Below, in pieces: positions 1 to 9,387 of a DNA stretch of 46,791 bases (within the stretch, counting starts at the first letter, position 1; each line of letters opens with the position of its first letter). The notes under the pieces were generated by a model. The model did no database searches. It was not told where the DNA came from and saw nothing but the letters and a program-made list of their open reading frames with translations. Origin of the DNA: a virus; IMG/VR virus record IMGVR_UViG_3300037189_020288, positions 1-46,791 of that record. One strand, written 5' to 3'. Made by a program: the position numbers and the translations under genes.

Positions 1-1728
1 TACTTCTTTCGTTGCGTAGTCGATGCAAAACGCGCCGCCCGGGTGTCGGCAACTGATAAGCAAATCGCCAGTGACAGGGTGCACGTCGATTGAATTAGCG
101 TGAAAATAATCGTAGTGCGGGCCAATATTGAAGTACTCGTCGCTGTGCCAATCCCACACAATGGTTTGTCCGTCGGCAGACAGTTCTTGAATATACAGTT
201 CGTTATTGGGCATGTACGTGCCGGTGCAACCGTACGCGTACGTCATCGAGATAAAGTTGCCGCGGCGGCCTTCGGGGCCGGCGATCATGTGCGACTCGTG
301 GCACTCCCAAATAGGCTGCGAGTTTGACGAGTCGTTTTTCATCGTGTAGTTCGTGGCCGTCATCTGATTCAGGCCAAGTTCTACGGCGTATCGAGTAGCA
401 TCCCCCCACGTGTGCAGCACCAGTTTGTTCGGCACTGTACAGTGGAGCGAAGAGCCGTTATGCCGGTCGTCGTGGGTGTACCAGACAGGCGTGCCGTTTT
501 CGTTAAACACGATGAAGTAGTTTGCGCCATTACCTTGGGACGGGTTGTACAGATAGTAGCCGGGACGATACCCGGCGGTCTTTGTCTGCACTGTGACCAT
601 CGGCAGGTCGGTCGGGATAACCCGAATAAAATACTCCTGCGCGCCGTATGTGACGTGCAGTGCTTTATTGACGTCAATTGAACCGGTTGTGTTAGCGCCG
701 TTGATCGTCAGGCTATAAGCGTCGGTGCCGTTTGTGTCGGAGTAAATGCAGTAGTCTTGAATCGATGGATTAAACGCCGGCATTAAACTGCCGCTGCTGC
801 CATCAATACTGACGTCAAGCGTAGTAATTTGCGCAGAAGCCGAAACCTCAACAAACATGTCAGAGGTCAGCGGCGGTTTTGGCATCAACTGGCTGATTAG
901 CGCCGTGGCATACCAGTAGATCGTTTTGCCCGCAGCGCCAGTCGCGTCAATGGCCAGCGTATACGGTTCAACATCGTCGTCTGCTGTAGCACGAACACTG
1001 ATACCAGCCGCCACAGACCAATCGTTTTCAGCGGTGTTCTCAATGATGGGGCTGCCCACAAAAACAACACCGTCACCACCTAAACCACGTTTGACGCCGC
1101 CGCGAATTGTCCACACAGCCGTTACGTCAGTCGTTATATCGTAAGCCGTGACTTTGATATCAAAATTCCAGATAACACCGATTGGAACTTCAAGGCGCCT
1201 AGCAGTGGATACGCCGCTAGAATAAGAAGCTACGCCATCCAGCGCCAGTACAGTCGCCGCGTCCGAAGTGGTTTGCCCGCGCAAGTTATAGATACTGAAC
1301 TGCGCGTCGCCGGGGGTGTTAAATGCGCCGCTCGAAATCGCCACTTGACCAAAAGAACTGGCCACCGCCTGTTTGCCGATAGCCAGAGAATTTGCAGCCG
1401 TCGCAGAAGATCCGGCGCCAGCCAGTACAGCGGCATTAGCGCCAGATACTGTGTTATCTGCACCGCCGCCAATAAAGCCGTTGAGCCCAGATACGGTATT
1501 TGTGTTGCCGCCGCCGATGAAACCGTCTGTGCCTGTTATTTCATTGTTCGTGCCGCTGTTGATGTCAGCGCCCGTAGCGTACGCAAGCAAGTTCCACGGC
1601 GTAGTCCCGTCGCCGTACTTGACCTTGTTTGTGTCCGTTTCAAGGCACGGCTCGCCCGGCTCCAGAACCGGATTCAGTTCTGCCAGATAAGCCGCCGTGC
1701 CACGTTTAACGCGAATTTCAATAGTCAT
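1..1728 (-). CDS. Tail adhesin with arylsulfotransferase-like propeller (3' end cut by window edge)
   Basis: The frame runs open from an ATG at 1728 to the left edge (576 codons, no stop), so the C-terminus is missing. Residues 1-50 form a phage tail docking-type domain (RRGTAA-like start, then GEP..ETDT and KYGDG..PWN), like that of the next gene upstream. Residues 55-135 are GGGN-NTVSG / NSLAIG repeats of the YadA-head/Hep_Hag type, expected to form a trimeric left-handed beta-roll. Residues 140-285 look like a beta-rich tail-fibre domain. Residues 300-372 resemble a cadherin-like beta-sandwich (PAFNPSIQDY). From about 385 the sequence matches the arylsulfotransferase (ASST) propeller pattern, with FHANS..VHPVTGD..ISCR and a likely catalytic-type His near residue 543. 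It shares this C-terminal architecture with the 9388-12015 gene. Role inferred: host-surface binding or modification. Sulfotransferase activity is not proven. No clear Shine-Dalgarno is visible. Confidence 0.85.
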   Translation of the reverse strand, partial: MTIEIRVKRGTAAYLAELNPVLEPGEPCLETDTNKVKYGDGTTPWNLLAYATGADINSGTNNEITGTDGFIGGGNTNTVSGLNGFIGGGADNTVSGANAAVLAGAGSSATAANSLAIGKQAVASSFGQVAISSGAFNTPGDAQFSIYNLRGQTTSDAATVLALDGVASYSSGVSTARRLEVPIGVIWNFDIKVTAYDITTDVTAVWTIRGGVKRGLGGDGVVFVGSPIIENTAENDWSVAAGISVRATADDDVEPYTLAIDATGAAGKTIYWYATALISQLMPKPPLTSDMFVEVSASAQITTLDVSIDGSSGSLMPAFNPSIQDYCIYSDTNGTDAYSLTINGANTTGSIDVNKALHVTYGAQEYFIRVIPTDLPMVTVQTKTAGYRPGYYLYNPSQGNGANYFIVFNENGTPVWYTHDDRHNGSSLHCTVPNKLVLHTWGDATRYAVELGLNQMTATNYTMKNDSSNSQPIWECHESHMIAGPEGRRGNFISMTYAYGCTGTYMPNNELYIQELSADGQTIVWDWHSDEYFNIGPHYDYFHANSIDVHPVTGDLLISCRHPGGAFCIDYATKEV

Positions 1729-1740
1729 GATAACTCAGTG

Positions 1741-4700
1741 TCAGAAGGGTGCTGTGGGCGGCGTGAAGTCGCTTGTGTAGAGCGCCTGTTTTATAATGCG
1801 AACTTCATCAATAATTACGTTAGATTCAAACCCGCCGGCTGTTGGTACGAAACCGAGGCACAAAATATACGGCCCCGGTTCTGGCGCTTGCGTGCTGGTA
1901 CTTACGGCAACGCCCTTCACGTATAGCGTTGACGTGCCATTAGAGCGAACAACGGCGATGTGGGTCCACTCTCCAACGTTTGCGCCGCCGCCCTGCAATG
2001 CGCCAGAAAAACCGTTATTGCATTCAACGGGTCCGCTTGAAGCGATGCAAAGATGCAATCCACCAAAATAGCTATAGATATCATCAGAAGCGCTCAAGAA
2101 CAACAAAGTGCTGTAATTAAAATTTGACTGACGGTAAGCCCAGCATTCAATGGTGAAATCGCCAGTCGAAAGGTCAGGTACGTTGCGCGTGGTTGACGCA
2201 AAACCGGTTTGATTGTTGCAGTTGTACGCCGCGGCGCCAAACATCTTGGTTGACGTATCAAATACACCCGGCGGCGTCGGGAAAGTTAAACCCGTCGGAG
2301 ATGAATCGACAAGGTTTGACGGGCCGTCGCAGTGCAAGAGTAGTACCGGTAAAACCGGCGCATAAAAATTGACAAACACGGGGTAAAAATTACTTTCGTA
2401 CCGCGCGGCCTGCGTCAGGCGCATGTTTGACATATACACGTTGGCATACATATCAAAGTCGTGCCCGTCGATTGTTTCCCAGTACGCGGGGTTTCCGCTA
2501 CAACTCGGCGACTGATTCACGGAACAAGCGTTAACGCCGTCCACAAATAACGCTGTAAATTGCCCAGCTTTTCCGACCAAGGCAATATGTTGCCAACGCC
2601 CAAGTTTGACAATGTTTGCCGCTGTGCGCGCCACAAACCCGGCCCCGTCAGCCGGCAGGCACCCGCCACTGTTTATGCTCAAACTCTTGTCACCCCACAT
2701 TACAATAGTGCATGGATCTCCGCCGTCACTGCGCAGCACAAGAAACGCAGAATCATTTGCCCCACGAGACGGGTCCACAGATTCGGTGTACAGCCAGAAC
2801 TCATAAGTAAAATCTTGCGTGATGTCTGGCAAGAAACCAGAGCCATCCATTCCGGCGTTTGAATACATGCCGACGCCCTGAGTCCCGTATAGTGCCGTGG
2901 TGTTTGGACAGCCTTGCGGCGCTGTTGTGAACGACGGCAACGAGTTGCCGGGCGCATGCCAGTTTGTAGACAGATCAGATGCGCTCGTGAAATGATTCAG
3001 GTATTTTACATCAGCGGAATACGGGTCACTGGCTGGTTCAAAACTCGGCCCGCCAAACGCTTGCGTGGGCGGCGTGAAGTTTTCGGTGTAGACCGCCTCG
3101 CCCTTGACGATGCGGAGTTCGTCGATGTAGCCGTGGAAGAACTCGCCGCTGCTGCCCTGCTGTGCGATCCACAAATCCGCGCCATTATCAGGTTGAACGG
3201 CCCACGGCCCAGAATCCGCCAAAACGCCGTCGACGTACAGCGACATAGTTCCGTTCTGGTAGCACGCCGCAACGTGGTACCACTGATTCAAATTCAACTC
3301 AAACGGCGTCATCAATTCAGAAACGCCTCCGCTGCTATTAGCGCTAAGATATAAATTCCTTGTCGCCGGATTACTAAAACCACACAACCACTGCCAGTTG
3401 ACCCCGGTTCGGCGAGTAATAACCGTTGTGTAACTATCTGCATACGAAAGCATATGCATCCAGAATTCAACCGTAAACGGCTCGTCGCCAGTCAAATTAA
3501 ATGCGTCGTTTGATGCAATTTGTAAATAACTGTTGTTAACAAAATCAAAATACGCAATTGTCGGACCAAATTTAGTCTCGTTTGTGCTGATTTGAGCGTT
3601 GCCGCCGGCGGTTACAGTTAGCATATTTGGCGACGAATCAATGAACTGGTTGTCGCCGTCAATGCCGTCAAAGTGCAGGAGCAATGATGTTGTTCCGCTA
3701 GACGAAACAATAGGCGGCGCGGTTACAAACTTGTCAGCAAGATACTTCTCGACGGCCGCAAGCGCCGCAACGCCCAGTTTGTGGTCGTAATGAACCACGG
3801 CGGCGATGTCACCTTGCAGCGATTCTGGGGACTGAAATGAGCCTCCAAAACCTAAGAGAAGTTCGGCGCCGGCCATAGAGGCCATGTCAGCGTACAGCGT
3901 TTCAGAAACTTCTTCTCCGTTTATGCGCAACTTTAACAACCCAGCAGCGTCGACTGTGTAACTGATTAATGTCCAGTCAATCGGCAGGGTTGTTGGAAAA
4001 CCACCACACTCTGCAGCGTTATAATTTCCAGTGCACGATGCGTTGTACAACTCCAACCTGCCTTGCGGTTTGTGTACATTTAGCGTTAAACCGTCGAGTT
4101 GGCTAAAGTCGGTCCCCGCCGCTGGTTGAAAACTAATGATTCTTGCGTAATCGTTGTCGTTGGCTGTTTGCCGCACTACAACAAAACCGCTGGAGTTCTT
4201 CAAGTTGAACTGGTGGTTGACCTGCATCACGTTCGGGTCGCCGTTGAAGTGCACGGCATTCTTACCCGTCGGCGTGGCGCTGATTGCCAGTGTCGGAACA
4301 GGGGCGTAATCAGCGTTAGCGGCATTGTTGTTACTGCCGCTCATGTCACCCCAACCGAGAACCGTATCGTTGAAGGTCGTGAAATCAGAATCAGCGCCGT
4401 CCAGCCAGAGATCATTGCCTGTGATAAGTTTGGGCGTGAAGGGGCCGATAAACGGCTGGGTGGGTGGCGTGAAATCAGTGGTGTAGACAGCCGTGCCCTT
4501 GATTACTCGGAATTCGTCAATGTAACCAGTAAACCCGTCTCCCGCACCTTCTGCCGTCCCTAATGAGGCGGAGGCGCTGAGTGTGAAATCATAGGCCACA
4601 TTGGTGTCTGCTATCTTTGTTCCGTCAACAAATGCTCTGACAACACCGCTCTGGCACGTGATTGCGAGATGAAACCACTGGCCTGTAGAAACGCCTAGGG

Positions 4701-7700
4701 CCTCAATTATAAACCAGCCGTACGGCTGCCGGCCGATCATCAGTTCTCCATAATCTGAAAACACGACAAACAAAGATCCGGCGCAGGTCGCGACCTGCGG
4801 ACCCAACAACGCCGGATAATTGGAGAATGTTGTGGCGTTTATCCACATTTCAATTGTGAAATCAGCGGTGCCAAAATGAAATATTTCGGGATCAAAAGAC
4901 ACGCGACTGGAGCCGTCAAAGTACCCGCTTGCCCCACCAAATTTGCTTTGAGCAGTTCTAATGACTGCGTTGCCGTTGGCCGTGACTGTCAACGCGTTAG
5001 AAGATGAATCCGTGAATGTCGTGCTGCCATTCGCGCCATCGAAATGAAGCAGCAAGTCAGCAGTAATCTCGGGCACAAATGGATTCAGGAACGCAGCAGT
5101 CGGCGGCGTGAAGTCTGCCGTATAGCGCGCGACGCCCTTGGTGATGCGGAGGTCGTCGATGTATCCGTACAGCGACCCTTGAACTGACCCGCCATCAAAA
5201 AAACCCGCGAAGGTTGGCTGACCGTCATACGGTGACGAGTCAGTGATCGCCGCGCCTACCATCGCACCGTCTATGAATAACTTCACTGCGCCATTTTCTC
5301 TAGCCGCCGCAATGTGATGCCACTCGTTTGATGTTATGTAGTGGTCGGAAAACGAGGTGTTTGCATTTGTGCCTTCGTTATACCAGTTCAGAATATTGTT
5401 CTGGAGATAGATCGACGGCCTAAAATCTCCGGCGACCTGCCCGCCCCTCCAGTCAGCGAGAAACACAACCTGCTCTTCTTTCAAGTAGACCCACATCTCG
5501 ACGGTGAAGTCGCCCGATCCGAGGCTTAAATCGCCGGAAGCGGACAGTCGACACTGCGCGCCATCATTGTAGTAAGACGATCCTCCAAACTTGCTCTCGG
5601 TCGTGCTGATGTACGCGCTGCCATTTGCAGTCACCGTGTTCTGCAGATACGAATTATCTGTAAATACCGTACTGCCATCCGCGCCGTCCATGTGCAGAAG
5701 CAGGACAACGTCTTCTGCGTACGGGTCGCCAACAGGCGCTGTATCAATAGGATCTGCAAATTCGCGTGTCGGGGGCGTAAAGTCCGCCGTATAACGCGCG
5801 ACACCCTTAGTGATGCGAAGGTCGTCGATGTACAAAGTTGTTCCTGATGACGAAAACTCTGCTACATCTCCGGCTACGGAGCCTATTGATGCGTCGGTAG
5901 AGTTAGGCCAGTTTATTGAGTCAGTACTTGTGTATGAGTCATTCTGCACTCCATCCACAAACAACATGTAATCCGAACCGTTTCGGACTATGGCGAAGTG
6001 CTGCCATGAATTGAGCGGCAAATCAGTTGCAGAACCCAAGAATGGCATTTGCCAACTGCCGTCTATTTTGGCGTCTACACGAAGTTTGCCGTCCGTATAC
6101 ACGTAGCAATTCAGTCCTTCAGGCACATTGGCCGATCTGCCATTGCCAAAAACTCCCACTTGAGACCCGACCGACGACGCTCCGATGTAGTGCCACCATT
6201 CAATGGTGAAGTCACTTTCTCCAAAATTGAATGTTTCGGCAGGAAATTTGATAAAACTTCCGTCACCTTCAAACTTACCGCTGCCATTACCAAATTTGAC
6301 AGTTGTCAAATCAATCCGCGCGCCGCCGCTGGTCGTGACCTCGTGGTGATACTTGGAATTGTCGTAGAAGTAGGTGACAGGTGTTTCGGGCGCAGTCATG
6401 GCGCTAAGCGGGGCTGATGGAGGCGTAAAATTCGCAGTATACACCGCAAAGCCTTTCACGATGCGAAGTTCATCGATGTAGCCGTGGTATGCATCTACGC
6501 TGGCTAACTCGTGCGCTCCGCAACCAATTGTGAGTGGTTGAGCCGCGCCAAGATCTATTACGCCGACGTCTTCTTCAAAAGCGATTACGCCGTCAACGAA
6601 CACTCGAATAACCGTACCCGCGCGTGTCAGCGCCACATGCGCCCATTGCTCTAGCGGCACAGAAACATTGCCAGAATTATTCAACCAATAAAAAGAGTTG
6701 CCGGCAAGATAGAGCGCATCGCCGGCGGTGAGCCGCCACAAAATTCCATTCGCATATGTGCCAACAGACACAACTGAATTTCTAGTGGCGGAAAACATAT
6801 ACGTAAACATTTCGATGGTAAAATCGCCAGTGCCAAAACCAAATAGCGGCGATTCTTCGTATGTCAACGTAGCCACCGGATCGCCAGAGAAATAGCCGCT
6901 AGAACCGCCGAACTGATTCTGCTCTGTCGAAATTAACGCATTAGAAGAATTTATTGGCATTAGCGCATTATTACTGCTATCTGTAAATGAATCACTGCCG
7001 TCGGCGCCGTCAAAGTGGAGTAGCAGCGCCGCGGGTAATCCGCCGGCGCTGAACGGCGCTGTCGGCGGCGTGAAGTTATCCGTGTACAGGGCCGTGCCGT
7101 TTGTGATTCTGAGTTCGTCCACGTAGCCGTCGTTTATCGGGCTTTGGTTGTTGCCCCAAACGCCAATTCTAAAATCAGCCGCCGCTACGGGGTCAGAAAC
7201 TCCAGAGTCATTTTGCGCCTCCACTTGCCCGTTTAAAAACAGAGTGAAGACAGAACCCTGACGCACGAAAGCGATATGGTTCCAATCATTCAGTGTCACA
7301 TAATTACTACCAAAAACACCGTTTGCAAGATCCCAACCGCCGCCGCTGCTCGCCCACATACCGATTCTGCCGTCCAAGTACATCATCACGCCATATGTAA
7401 AATCGTTGGCGCCGGCGAACAAACACTGGCAACCGCCATTCCCGCCGCCGTTGTTATATGTTGTCGGATAAAAGAAACACTCTATCGTAAAATCAGCCGG
7501 TAAATCCAATGCGCCATTTACATTTGTTACGGTCAAATATCTGGCTGCATGAACGTTTTCATCCGACGGGAAATAGGCGCTTGTGCCGCCGAATTTGCTT
7601 TGAGTGTTGGAAAGTTGGATGCCGTCTCCGCCCGTAGCCGTCGTCGTCAGCGCATTCGCGCCACTGTCAGTAAATGTTGTGCCGCCGTTTGAGCCATCAA

Positions 7701-7715
7701 AGTGGAGCAGGAGCG
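1741..7715 (-). repeat. Tandem LamG module repeats within the giant adhesin
   Basis: The module junction encoding DFTPPT recurs as near-identical DNA (plus strand ggcggcgtgaagt or close variants) at about 1757, 3067, 4455, 5104, 5769, 6420 and 7063. It is followed by a conserved stretch encoding the I-D-E-L-R-I strand. Spacing is about 640-670 bp for single modules, and twice that or more where divergent modules intervene. The pattern indicates growth by intragenic duplication and gives homologous sites for module gain or loss. Confidence 0.8.
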
Positions 7716-9369
7716 CATCGGTTGTGACTGGGCCGGCGGTTGTGTTGTTCGGCGACTTGTTCATGTGAAGCAGGAGCGAAACGTTGTCGCCGTAAACATC
7801 TGTCGCAAAGTTTTCTTTGCCAAACCCGCCGTTCCAGAGCATGCCGATGTCAGTAAGACTCAGGGCGCGACTCCAAATACCAATCGAATCCAGCGCGCAC
7901 GCAACGCTGTTTTGCAAACCACCCTGCTCGCCAACACCGACTTGCAGTATGTTCGTGGTGTCAACGAGCGTGCCAGTTACATCCGCGCTATCAGCGAGCA
8001 CGTTGTCTACGTACAGCCGCGCTTTGCCCGCGTCAGCATCGAGCGACAGAACGAAGTGCCGCCACTCGTTCGCGGCAAGTGCAGGATACGCCAGCCGAAA
8101 CTGACCGCTTGTTGTACGGACATAGGACACCAGTTCGTTAGTATTTCCACTTTCATCGCCCCAACCAAGTACAAACTGGCCGTCTGGTGCGTTGCCGTCC
8201 CAGTTCTGCATGATCTCGCCGAACGTGCCGGTCGTTGTGGGCAACTTGAACCAGCCTGAGATAGTGAAACTGGGCGTGAGTTTCAGCGTGGGGTGCGACA
8301 GGTAATTTGCGCCGCCAGTAAAATTACCGGCATTTCCAAGCACGCCGGGCACGCTGGCAACAGTGCCGGTTTGCACAAGCGTATTTCCACTGCCACTGAT
8401 ATCTAAACGGCTGCCGTTCTCCTCGTTCATCGGCCAGAACGCCGTCATGCCGTTGAGAAGCGGGTGCACGACCTGCGTAATTCCCCAGCGGCCCAGCAGA
8501 TACTCTTCAACCTGCGCCCGCTCTGTGTCGGTAAGTACTCGGCTATACAGCACGATTTCGGCAATATCGCCGTTAAACGCGCCAGCAGCATAATCAGCGC
8601 GCGACGAACCCAGTGCAAACTGCGTGAACGTACCAACCGTGTCTTGCTCTGTGGTTTGAGCCGTCAGGCCATTCAGGCTCGTGGTGAACGACGCCGAATC
8701 ACAAGCAACCATGTACACAGCCGGCGCGAACGTCGTAACTTCTTGCGGCGAATAATAGTTGTCACCAACCCGCGCAGCCACGTGCGTCGCGTCTTGCATA
8801 ATGCACGGAATAAACCCGCTAGCGTTAGTGTCTGTCGGGTGGTTCAACGCCGTAAATACACGCCCAGCTGTACTTGTGCCGCGAGGGTTTAATACCACTA
8901 ACAGCGTGAAGCCGGGCTCTAAATCAAAACTACTGAGCATGGCGTCATTCGTGCCGTCAAACGTAACGACGCTCAAATCATTGATCGTGTTGCTGGCTGC
9001 CGGGCGGTTGGCTTTGAGCGACTGGAAGAAGTGCCGCTTGTGAATCGACTTGTCATCCCACTGCGCCACTTTGTTATTAACCAGCGACACAAAGTCGGGA
9101 TCTGCGGCGTCGAGCCACAGCGCCAAACCACTCAGATTCGGCGGCGTGAACTCAGGTGTCGTGCCAGCAGACGCGCGGGCTAGTTCGCCACCGTCCACCA
9201 AATTAACGTCGGGGTTCGCGTACGGCAGGTCATTCCACGCAGTAACGCCGTCGCCAAGTTTAAACTTTCCGGTGTCAATTTCGTGAATGGGTTCTCCGCG
9301 CAGCAACACCGGATTGACGGCGTGCAGGTCGGCGGCGGTACCACGGCGTAATTGAATTTTTGCTGACAT
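1741..9369 (-). CDS. Giant multi-LamG (ConA-like lectin) tail adhesin
   Basis: 2,542 aa from ATG 9369. Residues 1-55 are the tail docking-type domain (RRGTAADL, GEPIHEIDTGK, KLGDGVTAWN). The rest is about 11 LamG/concanavalin-A-like jelly-roll modules, beginning near residues 73, 300, 550, 770, 985, 1200, 1425, 1645, 1890, 2120 and 2340. Typical modules start LLLHFDG..GSTTFTDSS, carry SKFGG..GYFDG, DFTIE.W and GYIDELRI, and end YTADFTPPT.PF. Modules near 73 and 1645 are a divergent subtype (LWLDAADPDF / WLDGADSDF). Such domains usually bind carbohydrate or other surface ligands, so this is probably a long receptor-binding fibre. The gene follows the 875-aa adhesin with an 18-bp gap. No convincing Shine-Dalgarno is visible. 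I see no catalytic domain or protease signature. Confident on domain class; the ligand is unknown. Confidence 0.92.
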   Translation of the reverse strand: MSAKIQLRRGTAADLHAVNPVLLRGEPIHEIDTGKFKLGDGVTAWNDLPYANPDVNLVDGGELARASAGTTPEFTPPNLSGLALWLDAADPDFVSLVNNKVAQWDDKSIHKRHFFQSLKANRPAASNTINDLSVVTFDGTNDAMLSSFDLEPGFTLLVVLNPRGTSTAGRVFTALNHPTDTNASGFIPCIMQDATHVAARVGDNYYSPQEVTTFAPAVYMVACDSASFTTSLNGLTAQTTEQDTVGTFTQFALGSSRADYAAGAFNGDIAEIVLYSRVLTDTERAQVEEYLLGRWGITQVVHPLLNGMTAFWPMNEENGSRLDISGSGNTLVQTGTVASVPGVLGNAGNFTGGANYLSHPTLKLTPSFTISGWFKLPTTTGTFGEIMQNWDGNAPDGQFVLGWGDESGNTNELVSYVRTTSGQFRLAYPALAANEWRHFVLSLDADAGKARLYVDNVLADSADVTGTLVDTTNILQVGVGEQGGLQNSVACALDSIGIWSRALSLTDIGMLWNGGFGKENFATDVYGDNVSLLLHMNKSPNNTTAGPVTTDALLLHFDGSNGGTTFTDSGANALTTTATGGDGIQLSNTQSKFGGTSAYFPSDENVHAARYLTVTNVNGALDLPADFTIECFFYPTTYNNGGGNGGCQCLFAGANDFTYGVMMYLDGRIGMWASSGGGWDLANGVFGSNYVTLNDWNHIAFVRQGSVFTLFLNGQVEAQNDSGVSDPVAAADFRIGVWGNNQSPINDGYVDELRITNGTALYTDNFTPPTAPFSAGGLPAALLLHFDGADGSDSFTDSSNNALMPINSSNALISTEQNQFGGSSGYFSGDPVATLTYEESPLFGFGTGDFTIEMFTYMFSATRNSVVSVGTYANGILWRLTAGDALYLAGNSFYWLNNSGNVSVPLEQWAHVALTRAGTVIRVFVDGVIAFEEDVGVIDLGAAQPLTIGCGAHELASVDAYHGYIDELRIVKGFAVYTANFTPPSAPLSAMTAPETPVTYFYDNSKYHHEVTTSGGARIDLTTVKFGNGSGKFEGDGSFIKFPAETFNFGESDFTIEWWHYIGASSVGSQVGVFGNGRSANVPEGLNCYVYTDGKLRVDAKIDGSWQMPFLGSATDLPLNSWQHFAIVRNGSDYMLFVDGVQNDSYTSTDSINWPNSTDASIGSVAGDVAEFSSSGTTLYIDDLRITKGVARYTADFTPPTREFADPIDTAPVGDPYAEDVVLLLHMDGADGSTVFTDNSYLQNTVTANGSAYISTTESKFGGSSYYNDGAQCRLSASGDLSLGSGDFTVEMWVYLKEEQVVFLADWRGGQVAGDFRPSIYLQNNILNWYNEGTNANTSFSDHYITSNEWHHIAAARENGAVKLFIDGAMVGAAITDSSPYDGQPTFAGFFDGGSVQGSLYGYIDDLRITKGVARYTADFTPPTAAFLNPFVPEITADLLLHFDGANGSTTFTDSSSNALTVTANGNAVIRTAQSKFGGASGYFDGSSRVSFDPEIFHFGTADFTIEMWINATTFSNYPALLGPQVATCAGSLFVVFSDYGELMIGRQPYGWFIIEALGVSTGQWFHLAITCQSGVVRAFVDGTKIADTNVAYDFTLSASASLGTAEGAGDGFTGYIDEFRVIKGTAVYTTDFTPPTQPFIGPFTPKLITGNDLWLDGADSDFTTFNDTVLGWGDMSGSNNNAANADYAPVPTLAISATPTGKNAVHFNGDPNVMQVNHQFNLKNSSGFVVVRQTANDNDYARIISFQPAAGTDFSQLDGLTLNVHKPQGRLELYNASCTGNYNAAECGGFPTTLPIDWTLISYTVDAAGLLKLRINGEEVSETLYADMASMAGAELLLGFGGSFQSPESLQGDIAAVVHYDHKLGVAALAAVEKYLADKFVTAPPIVSSSGTTSLLLHFDGIDGDNQFIDSSPNMLTVTAGGNAQISTNETKFGPTIAYFDFVNNSYLQIASNDAFNLTGDEPFTVEFWMHMLSYADSYTTVITRRTGVNWQWLCGFSNPATRNLYLSANSSGGVSELMTPFELNLNQWYHVAACYQNGTMSLYVDGVLADSGPWAVQPDNGADLWIAQQGSSGEFFHGYIDELRIVKGEAVYTENFTPPTQAFGGPSFEPASDPYSADVKYLNHFTSASDLSTNWHAPGNSLPSFTTAPQGCPNTTALYGTQGVGMYSNAGMDGSGFLPDITQDFTYEFWLYTESVDPSRGANDSAFLVLRSDGGDPCTIVMWGDKSLSINSGGCLPADGAGFVARTAANIVKLGRWQHIALVGKAGQFTALFVDGVNACSVNQSPSCSGNPAYWETIDGHDFDMYANVYMSNMRLTQAARYESNFYPVFVNFYAPVLPVLLLHCDGPSNLVDSSPTGLTFPTPPGVFDTSTKMFGAAAYNCNNQTGFASTTRNVPDLSTGDFTIECWAYRQSNFNYSTLLFLSASDDIYSYFGGLHLCIASSGPVECNNGFSGALQGGGANVGEWTHIAVVRSNGTSTLYVKGVAVSTSTQAPEPGPYILCLGFVPTAGGFESNVIIDEVRIIKQALYTSDFTPPTAPF

Positions 9370-9387
9370 GTTTGTTTATTCGTGTGA

